A stretch of DNA of 64,000 nucleotides from Adiantum capillus-veneris (Eukaryota > Streptophyta > Polypodiopsida > Polypodiales > Pteridaceae). Each line of letters starts with the position of its first letter. The first letter of the stretch is position 1. The notes below the pieces were generated by a model, which was given only the letters and a program-made list of their open reading frames with translations, searched no databases and was not told the origin of the DNA. Positions 21,017 through 34,655 of the stretch are shown here, one piece after another. A program made the position numbers and the translations under genes. Where the stretch lies: contig CM043945.1 of the NCBI GenBank assembly GCA_014529385.2, forward strand, positions 92,429,112 through 92,493,111, read 5' to 3'.

Positions 21017-22921
21017 CTAACTCATTAATTTGGTCATTGTCATCAGAGGTGGAGGTTGATGGTGTATCCTCATCAGGAATGTCGATAGGTGGAGTTTGAT
21101 CAAATCGTAGAAAATAAGGTTTAGGCCGCTATCCATTGACTCTAGTCTTATGAAGCTTACCATCAGCTTCCATGAGCTGGTAACTCCCATTAGCATATTC
21201 TTCCTGATGATGAAAGGGCCTTCCCATCGGAGTAGGAACTTCTTCTCCTTGCGTGTGTCAAAGCGATTGTCATAGCGGAGCACCAGCATGCCCTTCTTTA
21301 AAGCTTTATGTCGGAGATGTTGATTGAAAGTAAGCCATCTGTGTTCTACTTGTGCCGCATAATGATTGATTGCCTCCTTTCTGCCCAGCTGTAGTCGTTC
21401 CAAGTCAAGGATGTGATCTTTCACATGCATGTTGGGTTGTTGAAGCTAGCTCGTCATTATTCTGAGACTTGCTAGTTGCACCTCAATAGGTAAGATTGCC
21501 TCCTTACCAAATACCAAATGATATGGGGTGAACCCCAAAGATGTTAAGAATGAGGTTCGGTAGGCCCACAAAGCTGGGAGTAGATACTTATCCTAATCCC
21601 CAGGATGATTGTTAACCTGCTTGGTGATGATTTTACAAATCATTCCATTCACTTTTTCAACTAAGCCATTACATTGAGGGTAATATGGTGTGGAGTGCCT
21701 CCTTGTAATGCTTAGTTTTTGCATTAACTCCCCTACCAAGTCTACCCTGAAACTTGGCCCTCTATCGGAGATGATTTCTAGTGGTGTGCCAAACTTGCAA
21801 CAATAGGTGTGCTCATAGACAAACTTGGCTACCTCCACCGCTGTGATCCTAGTTGTGGCTGTAGCTTCCGCCCATCTAGTCATATAGTCGACTCCCATGA
21901 TGATGTAGAACTTCCCTCAGTTGGCCCTAGGCAATGGTCCTATGGTATCTATACCCCATTTTTCAAATGGCCCATATGAAAGGATAGGTGTCTGTGGTTC
22001 AAGCATGAGTGATCTGGTGCCGGCCTTTTGACACAACTTACATGTCTTACACCAGTGGTGTACATCACGATTGAGGCTAGGCCATACAAAACCAACCTGC
22101 AAGATTTTCCTGCTTGTTATATATAGGGCAAAGTGCCCGCCACAAACACCATCATGACAACTGGTATTTATCCCAGTAATTTCATTAGAGAGAGGGACCT
22201 TCATGAGTACTTGGTCCTTACCCTTACAAAACAGACCGTCATTGATAAGTTGATACCTTGTGGCCTTCCTGGTGAGCCATTGCTTTTGCCCTTTTGTGAG
22301 ATCTGGTGGACATTCCCCTGTTTCTAAGAAGTGCATTATGTCGGGTAAGGCATCACTACCTTGAAATAGAGGGAGCTTTAGCTTTATAGCCCCAACTACC
22401 ATTTCCTGCAGTCTTTCACTTGCTAAGGCATCGGCTTCATGGTTTTGAGCCCTTGGAATGTGGTGTAATTGAATTGCTTCAAACCTACCCAACAAAGTTT
22501 TTACACAGCTTAAGTGAGTCCTCAAGCTATGATTCTTACATGTCCATGCTCCATTTACTTGCCTTACCAAAAGCAGAGCATCCCCAAATACACTAAGGCA
22601 TTTTACCCCTTGTGAGATGCACCATCGCAACTCCTTTGTCAGTGCTGCATACTCAGCTTCATTGCTAGAATGCGATTCTAACAAATGGCCAAGCAAAAAT
22701 ACCTTGATACCTTTGTCATCAAAGACCACTATGCCTCCAGTTGCTTTGTCAGATGCTCGCTTGTAGGCTCCATCAAAGTAGAGAGAGTGTGCTCTTTCTA
22801 TTACCGGTGGCTCCGGAAGTGGTTGAATTCCCTCCCCTCTAGATTGCTTTACCTTTTTCTCCAAGTGTTTGTAGGTCATGAGTCCCCCCAAGCTTGCCCT
22901 TGTCGTGATTTCCACCTGCAC
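21017..22921 (-). pseudogene. Gypsy-1 second RNase H and integrase
   Basis: The 22921 frame starts with an RNase H of the archaeal-like type: YFDGAYKRAS (first Asp), SSNEAEYAALT (Glu), VFGDALLLV (Asp) and HIPRAQNHEADALA (last Asp). Integrase follows: the zinc-binding Cys pair in HHWCKTCKLCQKAG, the first catalytic Asp in KWGIDTIGPLP, then after a break MGVDYMTRWAEA, SDRGPSF (second Asp) and NGLVEKVNG (Glu). The C-terminal GPY-like part is LVLRYDNRFDTRKEKKF with LRWEGPF. Stops or shifts near 21905, 21592 and 21440 separate the pieces. It copies and integrates the element in living relatives; here it is dead. Confidence 0.85.
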
Positions 22922-23720
22922 GTGTAGTCAAACTCTTGCAGATGAACTAGACATTTAGGAATTCAAGCAAAAACATCCATGTGTTGTACCACATAGGGAA
23001 ACATTTCATCCATGGTTAAAATTACGAATTGCCTAGGAAACAAATATGATCAAAACTTTGTAGTTTCAAATCTAAGGGCTAGGACTAGGTGTTCCGCATG
23101 GGTGAAGCCTTTCATTACCACTATCATCATGCGAGTGGAGAAGTAGATTGGCCTCATGAAAGATGTCGTTGCGTCCTTTTGGAGTAGCACTGCCCCCAAG
23201 GAGTCATCACCCACACTTGAGGCGACATAGAACTTTTCGTCCCACTTAGGCGGTGAGATAGCTGGTAGGGTGGCTAAGACCTCCTTTACCTTATTGTAGT
23301 GATGCTCTCTCTTCTCGTCCCATGTGAAAGTCGATCGTTGTGTGAGTTGTTACAGTGGTAGAACAAGTTGTGATAGTAGAAGTATGAATCTACTCAAGTA
23401 CCTCACCTTTTGTAGAAAAGAGACTAGTTGACGTGTGGTTATTGGTGAAGGTAGTGCGATGAGTGCAGACACCTTACTTGGATCGGCATTGATACCTTTA
23501 GTTGAAATTTTATGGCCTAAGAGAATGACTATACTTTCCCCAATGTGGCACTTGTCTACATTTAACTGCCCTCCTAGGCTTTGCAGCCTTGCTAGACCCT
23601 CGGTCACTTTTTTAAAGTGTGAGATGCGAGGGCTATATATACAAAAATCATCAATGAACACTCTTATGGATGTTCCAAAGAACGGTTGAAAGACATATGT
23701 GACGTATCTCTGGAATGTGG
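22922..23720 (-). pseudogene. Gypsy-1 reverse transcriptase C-terminal half and native RNase H
   Basis: Reading starts at FQRYVTYVFQPFFG, immediately after the nested copia. The catalytic motif VFIDDFCIYS is present (F-I-D-D), then LLGHKISTKGI and a YLSRFI thumb motif. The following RNase H is decayed by stops and shows FYVASSVGDDSLGAVLLQ, where gypsy elements normally have T-D-A-S; the catalytic Asp is missing. Remaining pieces include KFVLTMDE-like text in several frames. Confidence 0.8.
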
Positions 23721-23914
23721 TGAAGGGGATCGGGGAGCACCACAGACGGAGAGTGAGAGAGAGAGAGAAGGAGACACACGACAGACAGATATGGGTGGGG
23801 AGACTCAAAGAGTGAGCAGCCCCCTATACACTTATGCTATATATAAGGTATACAAGTCAGTGGGCGCCCAGACTCTGGGTGGTTGGGCATGGCACAGGCG
23901 CCTATACCCCAACA
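23721..23914 (-). repeat. 3' LTR of the nested copia
   Basis: 194 bp, plus strand TGAAGGGG...CCCCAACA. It contains the near-perfect palindrome CCCAGACTCTGGG and a short GA array two bases longer than in the partner LTR. Confidence 0.95.
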
Positions 23915-23993
23915 ACCTCCCACTTAAAGGCGACTGTGCCTTTAAGCAAGGGAACCTAGTCTAAAGACTACAAAAGGCGAGAGAAAATCGCTC

Positions 23994-25823
23994 TCAATCG
24001 ATACCCACTGGCTGGCTGTGATCGTGTGCATCCGGCTGTCCTGCTCCCGTGTAAGTCCATACACCACCAGACGTACCGCACACATACTGCAAGTATGTAC
24101 GCAATACCTGCATATCTCCCTCGTGCACTATGCCATCATCAGTCAACAAACGACTGACAACCCCAACTGCATATGCTCCCATTGCAGCTGCGATATCCGG
24201 TCTCAAGATCAGCATCTCATACATGAGACCACCGAATGCCGATGCAATGCTAGTGGGCAGTGCTAGCTCTACGGAGCATGCATCAACATATATATCCCTG
24301 GCAATAGGCATCTCTGACTGACAAGGCGTGTCAGCCACATGCATCTCCTGACTGTCAGCAAAAGACGCATCAACCTGTCGTGCAACCTCAGAGCAAACCA
24401 GCTGCTCTAGGTGTCTGCTGGAAGACATATCCTGCACAACTATATCCCCATGCTCACTGTCGAGCATAGAAAGGAATGACTGCATAATCGCTGACATCTC
24501 AGTTTCCTCTGCAATCATCCACTGCAAACATGACCACTCAATCTGCTGTGACTCACTAGAGCTCTCATGCTCTAACTCCGTATGCATAGACTCTTGCACA
24601 ACGTCCTCCTGTCGTGACTCACTAGAGCAAGACCGCTCTACCTGTCTATCCTGCATAGAAGTATCTCGCACAACTGACTCTCTGCTTTGCTCAGTCACTA
24701 GCAAAGCATGCATGTCTGACTCTGTCACCTCTCTGTGTGACTGCTCAAGTCGTGCCCCAACTGTGTGTACAACGAGCTCACTACTCTGTACTCCATGCAA
24801 AGCATCCTGCAACCCACAAGCAAAAGAGACTCGCCTGCTCTCTCGCTATCTACCTGGCTGCATGATCACAGAGACAACACCGTCTCTCGCGTGATCCACA
24901 TGCAATGGGTAACCTGTACCACTCCTGGCACCTCTCGCAATCACTAGCGAACCCAAATGCATCACAAAATCTTGCTCTCGTAGAGAAATCTGACATCCAC
25001 AATCTCTAAGCTGACCAATCGAGATCAAACTCACTGTCAAATCTGGTACATAGCACACATGTCGTAACAAGTAAGATGCACCACTCGGTAATGACAGTCT
25101 CACATCTCCTGCACCTGCTATCGCATGCACCGATCCATCGGTCAAATGTACACTGCCAAGCATCCCGCTAGAATAGCTACAAAACCATTCACGATGCGGC
25201 GTGACATGAAACATAGCATCTGCGTCTAGCAACCACTGCGAAGGGAGTGCACTATCCACATGTATAGCATCTCGTGCATAGCTTGAGGTAAAAGTGACAT
25301 CCCCGTCACTAGTATACTCCGACACTACATCTGCCTCAACTGTCAAAGCAACTGAGTCCATGGCATCACTACATACATCTCTGAGACTGCCATGTCTCCT
25401 ACGATGTCGCATACGATGAAAACAACGTCGTCTAACGTGTCCAGAATGACCACAATACCAACATGTCACCTGTCGGCGTACTCATGAATGTACATGTCTC
25501 ACACGAGTCCTTGATGACTTAGATCTATCATACATATCATGTAATCTGCGCCAAAGTGCTCTCGAAGTAGTCTCATACATAACAAGAGCATATACAGATT
25601 CTGCAAGGTGCAAAGAGAGTGTAGATAGTGCCATCTCCTCTAGCTCCTGCCACTGATTGTCAGACATGTTTGAAGGTCTACCTACATCACCACTCAATGG
25701 TCGATGCAACCCTCGCTGTGCCAATGCATCAAGCATACACTCTCTCCATGCCGCAAAGTCTGACCCATCAAACACGCGCATCTGTGAGAGGTCACAATCT
25801 GATCGATCACCTGTCTCTGCCAT
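23994..25823 (-). CDS. compact Gag-protease-spacer-RT/RNase H remnant frame of the non-autonomous copia
   Basis: Starting at MAETGDRSDCD (25823), one frame of 610 codons reaches a stop at 23994, broken only by TGA (25482-25484) and TAG (about 24843-24845). Residues about 1-110 are a copia Gag (ELEEMALSTLSLHLAESVYA, LWRRLHDMYD). Then comes a zinc knuckle, CWYCGHSGHVRRRC. A protease-like region follows (WLLDADAMFHVTPHREWF); relatives have D-S-G-A, here D-A-D-A, so activity is doubtful. About 130 residues of Ser/Glu/Gln-rich spacer with no known family come next. Last is a copia reverse transcriptase/RNase H junction fragment (GGLMYEMLILRPDIA, AVGVVSRLL). Integrase, the YVDD region and RNase H catalysis are absent. 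It probably supplies at most a Gag-like protein and depends on a helper. Confidence 0.75.
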
Positions 25824-27450
25824 GAGCACAATGTAGCAAACTAGAAAGCAAAACCACCTCACCAACAACACCTGGAAACTGTCTACCAATATGGCCAGAA
25901 ACACAATGTAAAACCTGTGAGACACACTCCAAAATAGAGCTCCCGCAATGTCAATACAAGCCTCGCCTGCTCTAGTATCACACTGCAATCAAACGCACTA
26001 CTTACAAGACGCATTCATGACGACCATAACCTTGTGCATAATCTTCATCGAATCTGCCCTGAAATTCAGCCCAAATTTACAAAATTCTCAGCCCTAAACT
26101 GGCTCGAATCGCATCAACAAAAGTCTGCAAATATGGCTGTAAAATCTGATGCAAAGTTGCACCAATAACTGTGCAAAGCCTTGCACAAAATCACAAGTCA
26201 ATATGACTCAATCGCGCATAAATATCTGACAAAATTTTGGCAGAGTCTCCTTTGTAACTGGAGCAAAATCTCAACAGTAAACCTCAAAGAGACAATAATA
26301 TATGCCACGATGGCCAATCCGGGAAGAAACTCGACCGGAATCACCTCACAAAGTCATACATATGAGCATACCCGCTCTTGCCGGAGTACCACTCAACGGC
26401 ACCGCAAATGACATACATGTGAGTGATGATTGCTGCCAAAATAACTTTCAATCGATGACCAAATGTCTGCCAGATAACTATAGCAACATTTCGCAAAACC
26501 TTGCAGGATCTGTCGCTATGCGCAATGCGAAATACGGCACACAAGGGCATACACAAGTGACTCCAAACTCCAACCAAATGATGACTGAAAATCACCTGTC
26601 AAAGTGGGAGTAAACTCAACCACTAAATTGTCAAAGAGCAACCTACGGATACGTAGAAGCAATACGTAAATTGAGCCAAATCTCAAATAATCTCAGCCAC
26701 AAACAAATACACAAATCCATATATGGCATACATAAACCGCCAAGACCATGGCAACATAGCTCACTCTTGCATGAGTGGCTCTCTTGACAAATGCATATCC
26801 AAAAACCTGTGTACACCTATGAATTTGCTGGTTTCTTCAGAAAATACTCCATGTGTGTGAGATATACCAAAAACAGTGTTTTTGGGACCCGAAAGTGCAC
26901 AAATAAACCTGCTGCTATACCTGCTGTAATTCAAAGCATAATTTCAATAAATATACATTACCATCGCGTCCGGAGCGTGCCAAAACCCTGACCTAGACTC
27001 CTGGATCATGTAGATCTGACTCTGTATGACGGAGCTACGCAAAAAACTGCGTTTTAGAGCCCGAAAATGGCAAAAACGAGCTGCACACAGTCTTGAACCT
27101 GCTCCTGCTCCACTCTGCGTGATGCAATGTCGTCTCAATGCAAGCTCCAACGCAAGAGCTCTGCCACAACAGCATCCAAGCACTCGAATGTCAAGCTCTC
27201 CTCCGCCGAGCACTTCTCTAACGAGCTCCACTGAGCTCAAAAGCTCCTCTCACCAAGGAAGCCGCAACCGTCTCCTCGACCAAGCTTGACCACACCAAGC
27301 TCCTAAGCTCCAAAGACAATGCTCCTCAAGCTAAAATTGCTCTCCGTGAAACTCTGCAATCGAACTCCACCGTCGAGAGCGAGCGAGCTATCGCGCGAGC
27401 TATCGTCTCGAAGCTCTCAAAGCCGTCGTGCTATCCGCGGTCACCATAGC
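25824..27450 (-). other. 5' leader of the non-autonomous copia
   Basis: No convincing frame. It contains GGCAGAGTCTCCTTTGTAA (26239-26257), identical to 42107-42125 in the leader of Copia-A, and CACAAAGTCATACAT (26347-26361), identical to 42479-42493. Order and orientation relative to the element are the same. Candidates for packaging or dimerisation signals, by inference only. Confidence 0.6.
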
Positions 27451-27462
27451 TCTCATACCAAT

Positions 27463-27654
27463 TGAAGGGGATCGGGGAGCACCACATACGGAGAGTGAGA
27501 GAGAGAGAAGGAGACACACAACACACAGATATGGGTGGGGAGACTCAAAGAGTGAGCAGCCCCCTATACACTTATGCTATGTATAAGGTATACAAGTCAG
27601 TGGGCGCCCAGACTCTGGGCGGTCGGGCAAGGCATAGGCGCCTATACCCCAACA
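27463..27654 (-). repeat. 5' LTR of the nested copia
   Basis: 192 bp, matching 23721-23914 with about 8 substitutions. It is flanked outside by TGTGG and inside by the primer site. Confidence 0.95.
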
Positions 27655-28401
27655 TGTGGCAGGTGCATTTATGAGACCAAATGGCATAACTCTATAAGCA
27701 AAACAAACCCATGGTGTAATGAAATGGTTTTTAGTTGATCTTCAAAGGCTATGCGTATTTGAAAATAGCCAAAATACCTGTCACACATTGTGTAGCATTC
27801 AAAATCAACTACTTCATTCAGAATTTCATCCAAGAAAGGGAGCGGGAAATGGTCCCTCTTTGTGGCTGCATTTAGTGGTTTATAGTCGATGCAGACCCTC
27901 CACTTCCCATTCTTCTTAGGTGTCACCACTACGGGTGACACCCACTCTGAGTTTTCCACCGGGTAAATGAACCCTGCTTCCAGTAGCTTCCTTACCTCGG
28001 CAAGGAGCACCTTTTCTTGTATGACCCCGAGCCGTTGTAGTTTCTGCACAACCGGCTTTACCGCTTTCTTCGACTTAATGTGATGCTCCACCGCTGTAAT
28101 ACCTGTGATTCTTTCATAGTTGTCAAACAAAAAGGTCAGGGAATCCCATCAACATTTGCAAAAATTTATCCTTCTCTTCACTTGTTAATTCCATAGACAA
28201 CATACTTTTCAACCTACCCTCTCCTAGGCCAGGTGATTTATTTTCCTCTTTGTTGCTTTGACCTTCTGGTGACGGGTTGCCAGTCGTGCTTGCCCTTTGT
28301 AGATCCCTCATGACAATGCCCATCACATCAGTGGAACTGTCGCTCTCATCGATGGAAGTGGTCTCCTCCTCATAAGTGGAAGACTCACTAGTGTCTTTCA
28401 T
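27655..28401 (-). pseudogene. Gypsy-1 reverse transcriptase N-terminal half
   Basis: Contains VEHHIKSKKAVKPVVQKL-like linker, LLEAGFIYPVENSEWVSPVV, TPKKNGKWRVCIDYKPLN and RDHFPLPFLDEILN, then a decayed first catalytic motif (CDRYFGYFQI, where Gypsy-2 has CDGYSGYFKI). The frame shifts before the nested insertion. Upstream (28401-28123) is an acidic linker like the one in Gypsy-2. Confidence 0.85.
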
Positions 28402-29979
28402 CTGTTGATGTCTCTAGGTCCATCTTTCTCTGCTTGACGGTCCTCATGTCGTAGTAGATTGTTTCCCCCTTCTTACCAGTTATGTGTAGAAGACCAGTGC
28501 CCCAGTTCTACTTTGCCTTCATGGCCATCAACCATGGCCTTCCCAAGATCAATGGATAGCCCTCCCCCTTAGTTGACGTCGATGACTATAAGAATGTCAA
28601 CCATGTTGCAGCCCGAAATTGCTTTGGCTACCTTTGCTTTGGAGCGCCTTGTACTTACCATTTTAGACCATTGCCGCCTTACCTTTTGTGAGAGATGTAG
28701 CAGCTGTGGCCATGTAATCTTTGGTCCTTGCTCTGCCACATATAATGTGAGATCATAGGGCCTGGAACTCTCTCCTAACCGGAGGTCAGTGATGCCCATT
28801 TTTCATCGTGGTTTTGACGGCCTTTTGCTAGTCTCTTCCTTCATGCTTCTCTCATCATCAGCTTGTGAAGTTTTCTCCCTCCGAGCTCTCTTTACAGTCA
28901 TGGTTTCAAATGGTTCTACAAAGGTCTCCTTCACCTTACCCTTTTTGCCTTCACTCTGGGTGGATCCACTACTACAACCTTTCGTTTCTCCTCTAAGCTT
29001 ATGATGCTTACAGTGCGATCAGGTGGTGGTGCCGGTGGAAGAGGTGGAATGGGTGCTTGTGGTGGTGCCTGGGGTGGACGTAGAATTTGTGTTGGTGGGA
29101 CTGGTGCTCGGGGCAGAGGTGCTCTCTTTCTAGGGGGTGAAAGTTGGTTTCTCCTACCTCCTCTATTATAGGGTTGTCGTGGTTGGGGGCAATAACACAT
29201 ACCATGACCATCTTCTCCACAGTTGTAGAAGTGATACTCCCTATTTTGTCATTGTGCTCTTCTCGGGTCTTGATCTCTCTCTTGATTCCTTCCTTGATGT
29301 ATCAAGTGGACATACAAATTCTGCAATTGATTAGTAATGTGGGCCAACATATCTTGTTGGTCATCTCTTACCCCAAGAGCTGGTGGTGGTGGAGGTGAAG
29401 TGGTGGTTGTTGTGGTTGGAGGTTGACGCAATGTTCCTGCTTTTGTTGACTCTGTTTCTTTGGCTTTCATCCGCAGCTTCTTGTCCTTGAGGCAAGCAAT
29501 CTCCATGGCTAGCTCATAGATAGCGAGGAATCTACCCTTTACCTTTTCCTTGAGCGGCGACCACAAGCCATGCGTGAACCGGTCCTTCTTGAGGAAATCG
29601 GGTGCAACTTCTCCTCTTGCCAGTGATTCAACCCACCGTTCCCACAAATCCATGAACTTGGACTCATAGGTGGCATACTCTAAAAGACCATCCTGCTTCA
29701 AGTCTCTCAACTTGTCCCACAGCTTCTCTGAAGTAGTACCTCCCCAAAACGCCCCTCAAAAGCAGTTTTTAGGAGCTCCTAGTTATGCTTGGTTGCTTGT
29801 GGGAGCGTGTTGTGCCACGACCTAGCTTCTACCTTCATGAGATGCTTAAAGATTCTAACCTGGGACTCATCTGTATCTTTGTTGCTTACTACACATGCTA
29901 CTTCAAAGTCATCTAAGAAATCTGCTACCAAATCCTCCCCCTTCTTTCCTTTAAATGTTGAAAATGCTACACTTGCCAT
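28402..29979 (-). pseudogene. Gypsy-1 gag and protease region
   Basis: Gag begins at MASVAFSTFKGKKGEDLVAD (29979), stops early near 29782, and continues in other frames (29710-29249: FKKDRFTHGLW-like and LAMEIACLKDKK). A Pro-rich stretch and a knuckle remnant (about 28931-29200) follow. The protease part keeps KITWPQLLHLSQKVRRQWSK and the end phrase G-x-P-L-I-L-G-R-P-W, but the roughly 80-codon section that holds the D-x-G active site in Gypsy-2 is missing, so a deletion removed it. Confidence 0.75.
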
Positions 29980-30999
29980 GATTATAGAGAGGAGAGAGAG
30001 AGAGCTAGAAAGATACACTGCTTAGCTTACAACCAAATTTTTTTTATTTTTTATTTTTTTCTTCTTACAAAAAGGTGTGTATACCCTTTTTATACTATAA
30101 CATAGATTAAAATCTCAAACGGTACATTGCCTTGTACCAACGGTAGGACACATTGTTGATCTGATGCCAGAACCTCAAAGAAGCACTCTCCTCCTAGCAT
30201 GGTGTTGATGATGTGTTGGTAGTGAGCCTTCCAATTCAGTATTACCTTGATTGAACGTACTCATATCGAAATGTGTGATCTGCCTTGAGGTAGGTTGTAC
30301 TGACTCATGTGAAGCTTAGAGGCTCTTAGTCGCTGTCGAAACTAGTGGGAGAGAGTGGTGTCCTTTCTTGAAACAGACTTAGTAGATCCCTAGTCTCTCT
30401 AGTGAGGGCGTGAGCATGTGCTTCTGTTATCTGTGCTACAACATCAGGTGTGACTTGGAAACTGACTGTGATAATTACCTCGGTGACTTGAATTACCCGA
30501 TTCTCGAAGTAGAATAGTGTTGACTCTCTACTGTGTAGAGCTCCCTCCACCTTGTTGTTGCGGGTTGGTCATAGGTTTCGGACATGGTCTCGACCTCCTC
30601 CTTCTTCTCCTTGGTCCACTGGCTATGTATATCCACTGAGTCTGATGTGTTGGTTTTCTTTCCCACTGCAAATCTAAACTGTGCAGAGCTCCCTCCACCT
30701 TGTTGTTGCGGGTTGGTCATAGGTTGCGGACATGGTCTCGACCTCCTCCTTCTTCTCCTTGGTACAATGGATATGTATATCCACTGAGTGTGACGTGCTG
30801 GTTGTCTTTCCCACTGCAAATCTATCACCGTTACGCCTGGAACTGGAGCCTCGATGGAGATGCGAAGTTCGTCTAGCTGTGCTTAGAGCTCTTCTTCTTC
30901 TGTCGTCTAGTGAGCAAACCCTGCTAACCACTCATCCATCCACAAAAGGTTAGGGTTTTGAGTCTTGTAAACGGAAGGGTTTCATGAAAGGATCCTCAG
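29980..30999 (-). other. Gypsy-1 5' leader
   Basis: About 1 kb between primer site and gag. It holds the 148 bp tandem repeat. Short minus-strand frames occur, but no frame runs through to gag. Confidence 0.55.
30532..30827. repeat. tandem repeat, 148 bp x 2, in the Gypsy-1 leader
   Basis: CTCCCTCCACCTTGTTGTTG recurs at 30541 and 30689, and the units are about 92% alike. On the minus strand both encode a similar peptide (SVDIH, then T-K-E-K-K-E-E-V-E-T-M-S, then YDQPATTRWREL). Since 148 is not a multiple of three the copies lie in different frames. Confidence 0.9.
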
Positions 31000-31016
31000 T
31001 GTGGGGGAACCAAGAA
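31000..31016 (-). other. Gypsy-1 primer-binding site region
   Basis: Minus strand TTGGTTCCCCCAC, directly 3' of the 5' LTR, parallels TTGGTGCCCCCAC at the same place in Gypsy-2. The cognate tRNA was not identified. Confidence 0.55.
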
Positions 31017-31018
31017 AA

Positions 31019-33510
<2,492 letters not shown>

Positions 33511-33746
33511 CTTGTTAAAATTGGCATCTTGTTTGTTAATTAGGGTGTCTATGGCTTCCAAAGAAATGATGAAAGGTGAAAGCAATATGAGAGATTTGAA
33601 GGTGTGGAAAGAAGGTTTGGATGAAGCAATGAAAAACAAGGTGAAGTCTTAGTAGGGGCCTTCAAAAGGAAAACAAGTGACTATTGAAGGGTCATGAGAG
33701 TTAAAAATCTATTTTAAAAAGGTAAAAGCTCATAATGATCCTTGGC

Positions 33747-33790
<44 letters not shown>

Positions 33791-34195
33791 CGGGGGGTAG
33801 TGTTTAAAAGAAATCCTTAGCCCTTACTGTAAAGGGTAGATTTACAAAATTTAAGCTATTAGTTGCTATTTATGATTAAAATTGCACAAACTTCATCCAT
33901 ACTAATTAAGGTACAAAAAAGAGAAATAAGTAATTATCATTTATAATTTAAAAAGTTACGTACAAAGCTTAGAAATTCACATTTTAGAAAAGTTTGAGCT
34001 ATTAATTGTTTGTATATGCATTCTTAGAGAACTTCATTAAAAGGGCTCTAAAAGCATGCCTTCTTACAATACATCTTTCACTATCTCATGAGCCATGGAG
34101 GGAGATGGAGCCTCAAAGAATCATGCGTGTCATTATATAAAAATACACTTTTACAAAAAAAAATCCAAACATCTTCTCATAACTAATATAATTTT

Positions 34196-34245
<50 letters not shown>

Positions 34246-34603
34246 AAATCTACGTTGTAAAAGGATGTTTGGTTTAAAATTTACAACATGAGATGAAAAT
34301 TTGACATTAACCCATGTTTGGCATTGGGCATTGCCTTAACTTAACTTGCTTCATTCATTTTGCCTTGATTAAAAAGAACTTTGCATTTTTTGGTTCAAAT
34401 TGGATGCAATTAAAAACTAGAACCCTTCACCAAATTCTTGATCTACTTCTTTACGGAGCTTGAAAAAAACTCAAGCGCTCATGCCCTCCATGCATCACAT
34501 ATGGAAGCTTCTCTTGAACGTGGGCACACCCAAGAAAATTGCCATTAGTGCCCAGTTCCCTCCGTGTGAAGAGGATCAACATTTTTGTCAGATATATCAT
34601 AGC

Positions 34604-34655
<52 letters not shown>

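Larger units (their letters stand above)
23721..27654 (-). mobile_element. non-autonomous copia-type LTR element, complete, nested in Gypsy-1
   Basis: LTRs at 27463-27654 (5', 192 bp) and 23721-23914 (3', 194 bp), TG...CA on both ends, with about 8 substitutions and a 2 bp indel between them. The target-site duplication is TGTGG (23716-23720 and 27655-27659); it falls inside the Gypsy-1 reverse transcriptase between the NAPAT and FQR motif codons. Primer site TGGTATGAGAGC (minus, about 27451-27462) matches the usual initiator-Met tRNA primer site with one change. Polypurine tract AAGTGGGAGG at 23915-23926. The interior has a leader of about 1.6 kb and one frame for gag, a protease-like segment, a novel acidic spacer and a reverse transcriptase/RNase H remnant. 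It lacks integrase and the catalytic reverse transcriptase. Confidence 0.93.

Noticed and set aside
23994-27654. Host gene cluster or novel defence-like system in the 4 kb between two gypsy halves
   Set aside because: LTRs, target-site duplication, primer site, zinc knuckle and copia Gag motifs identify a retrotransposon.
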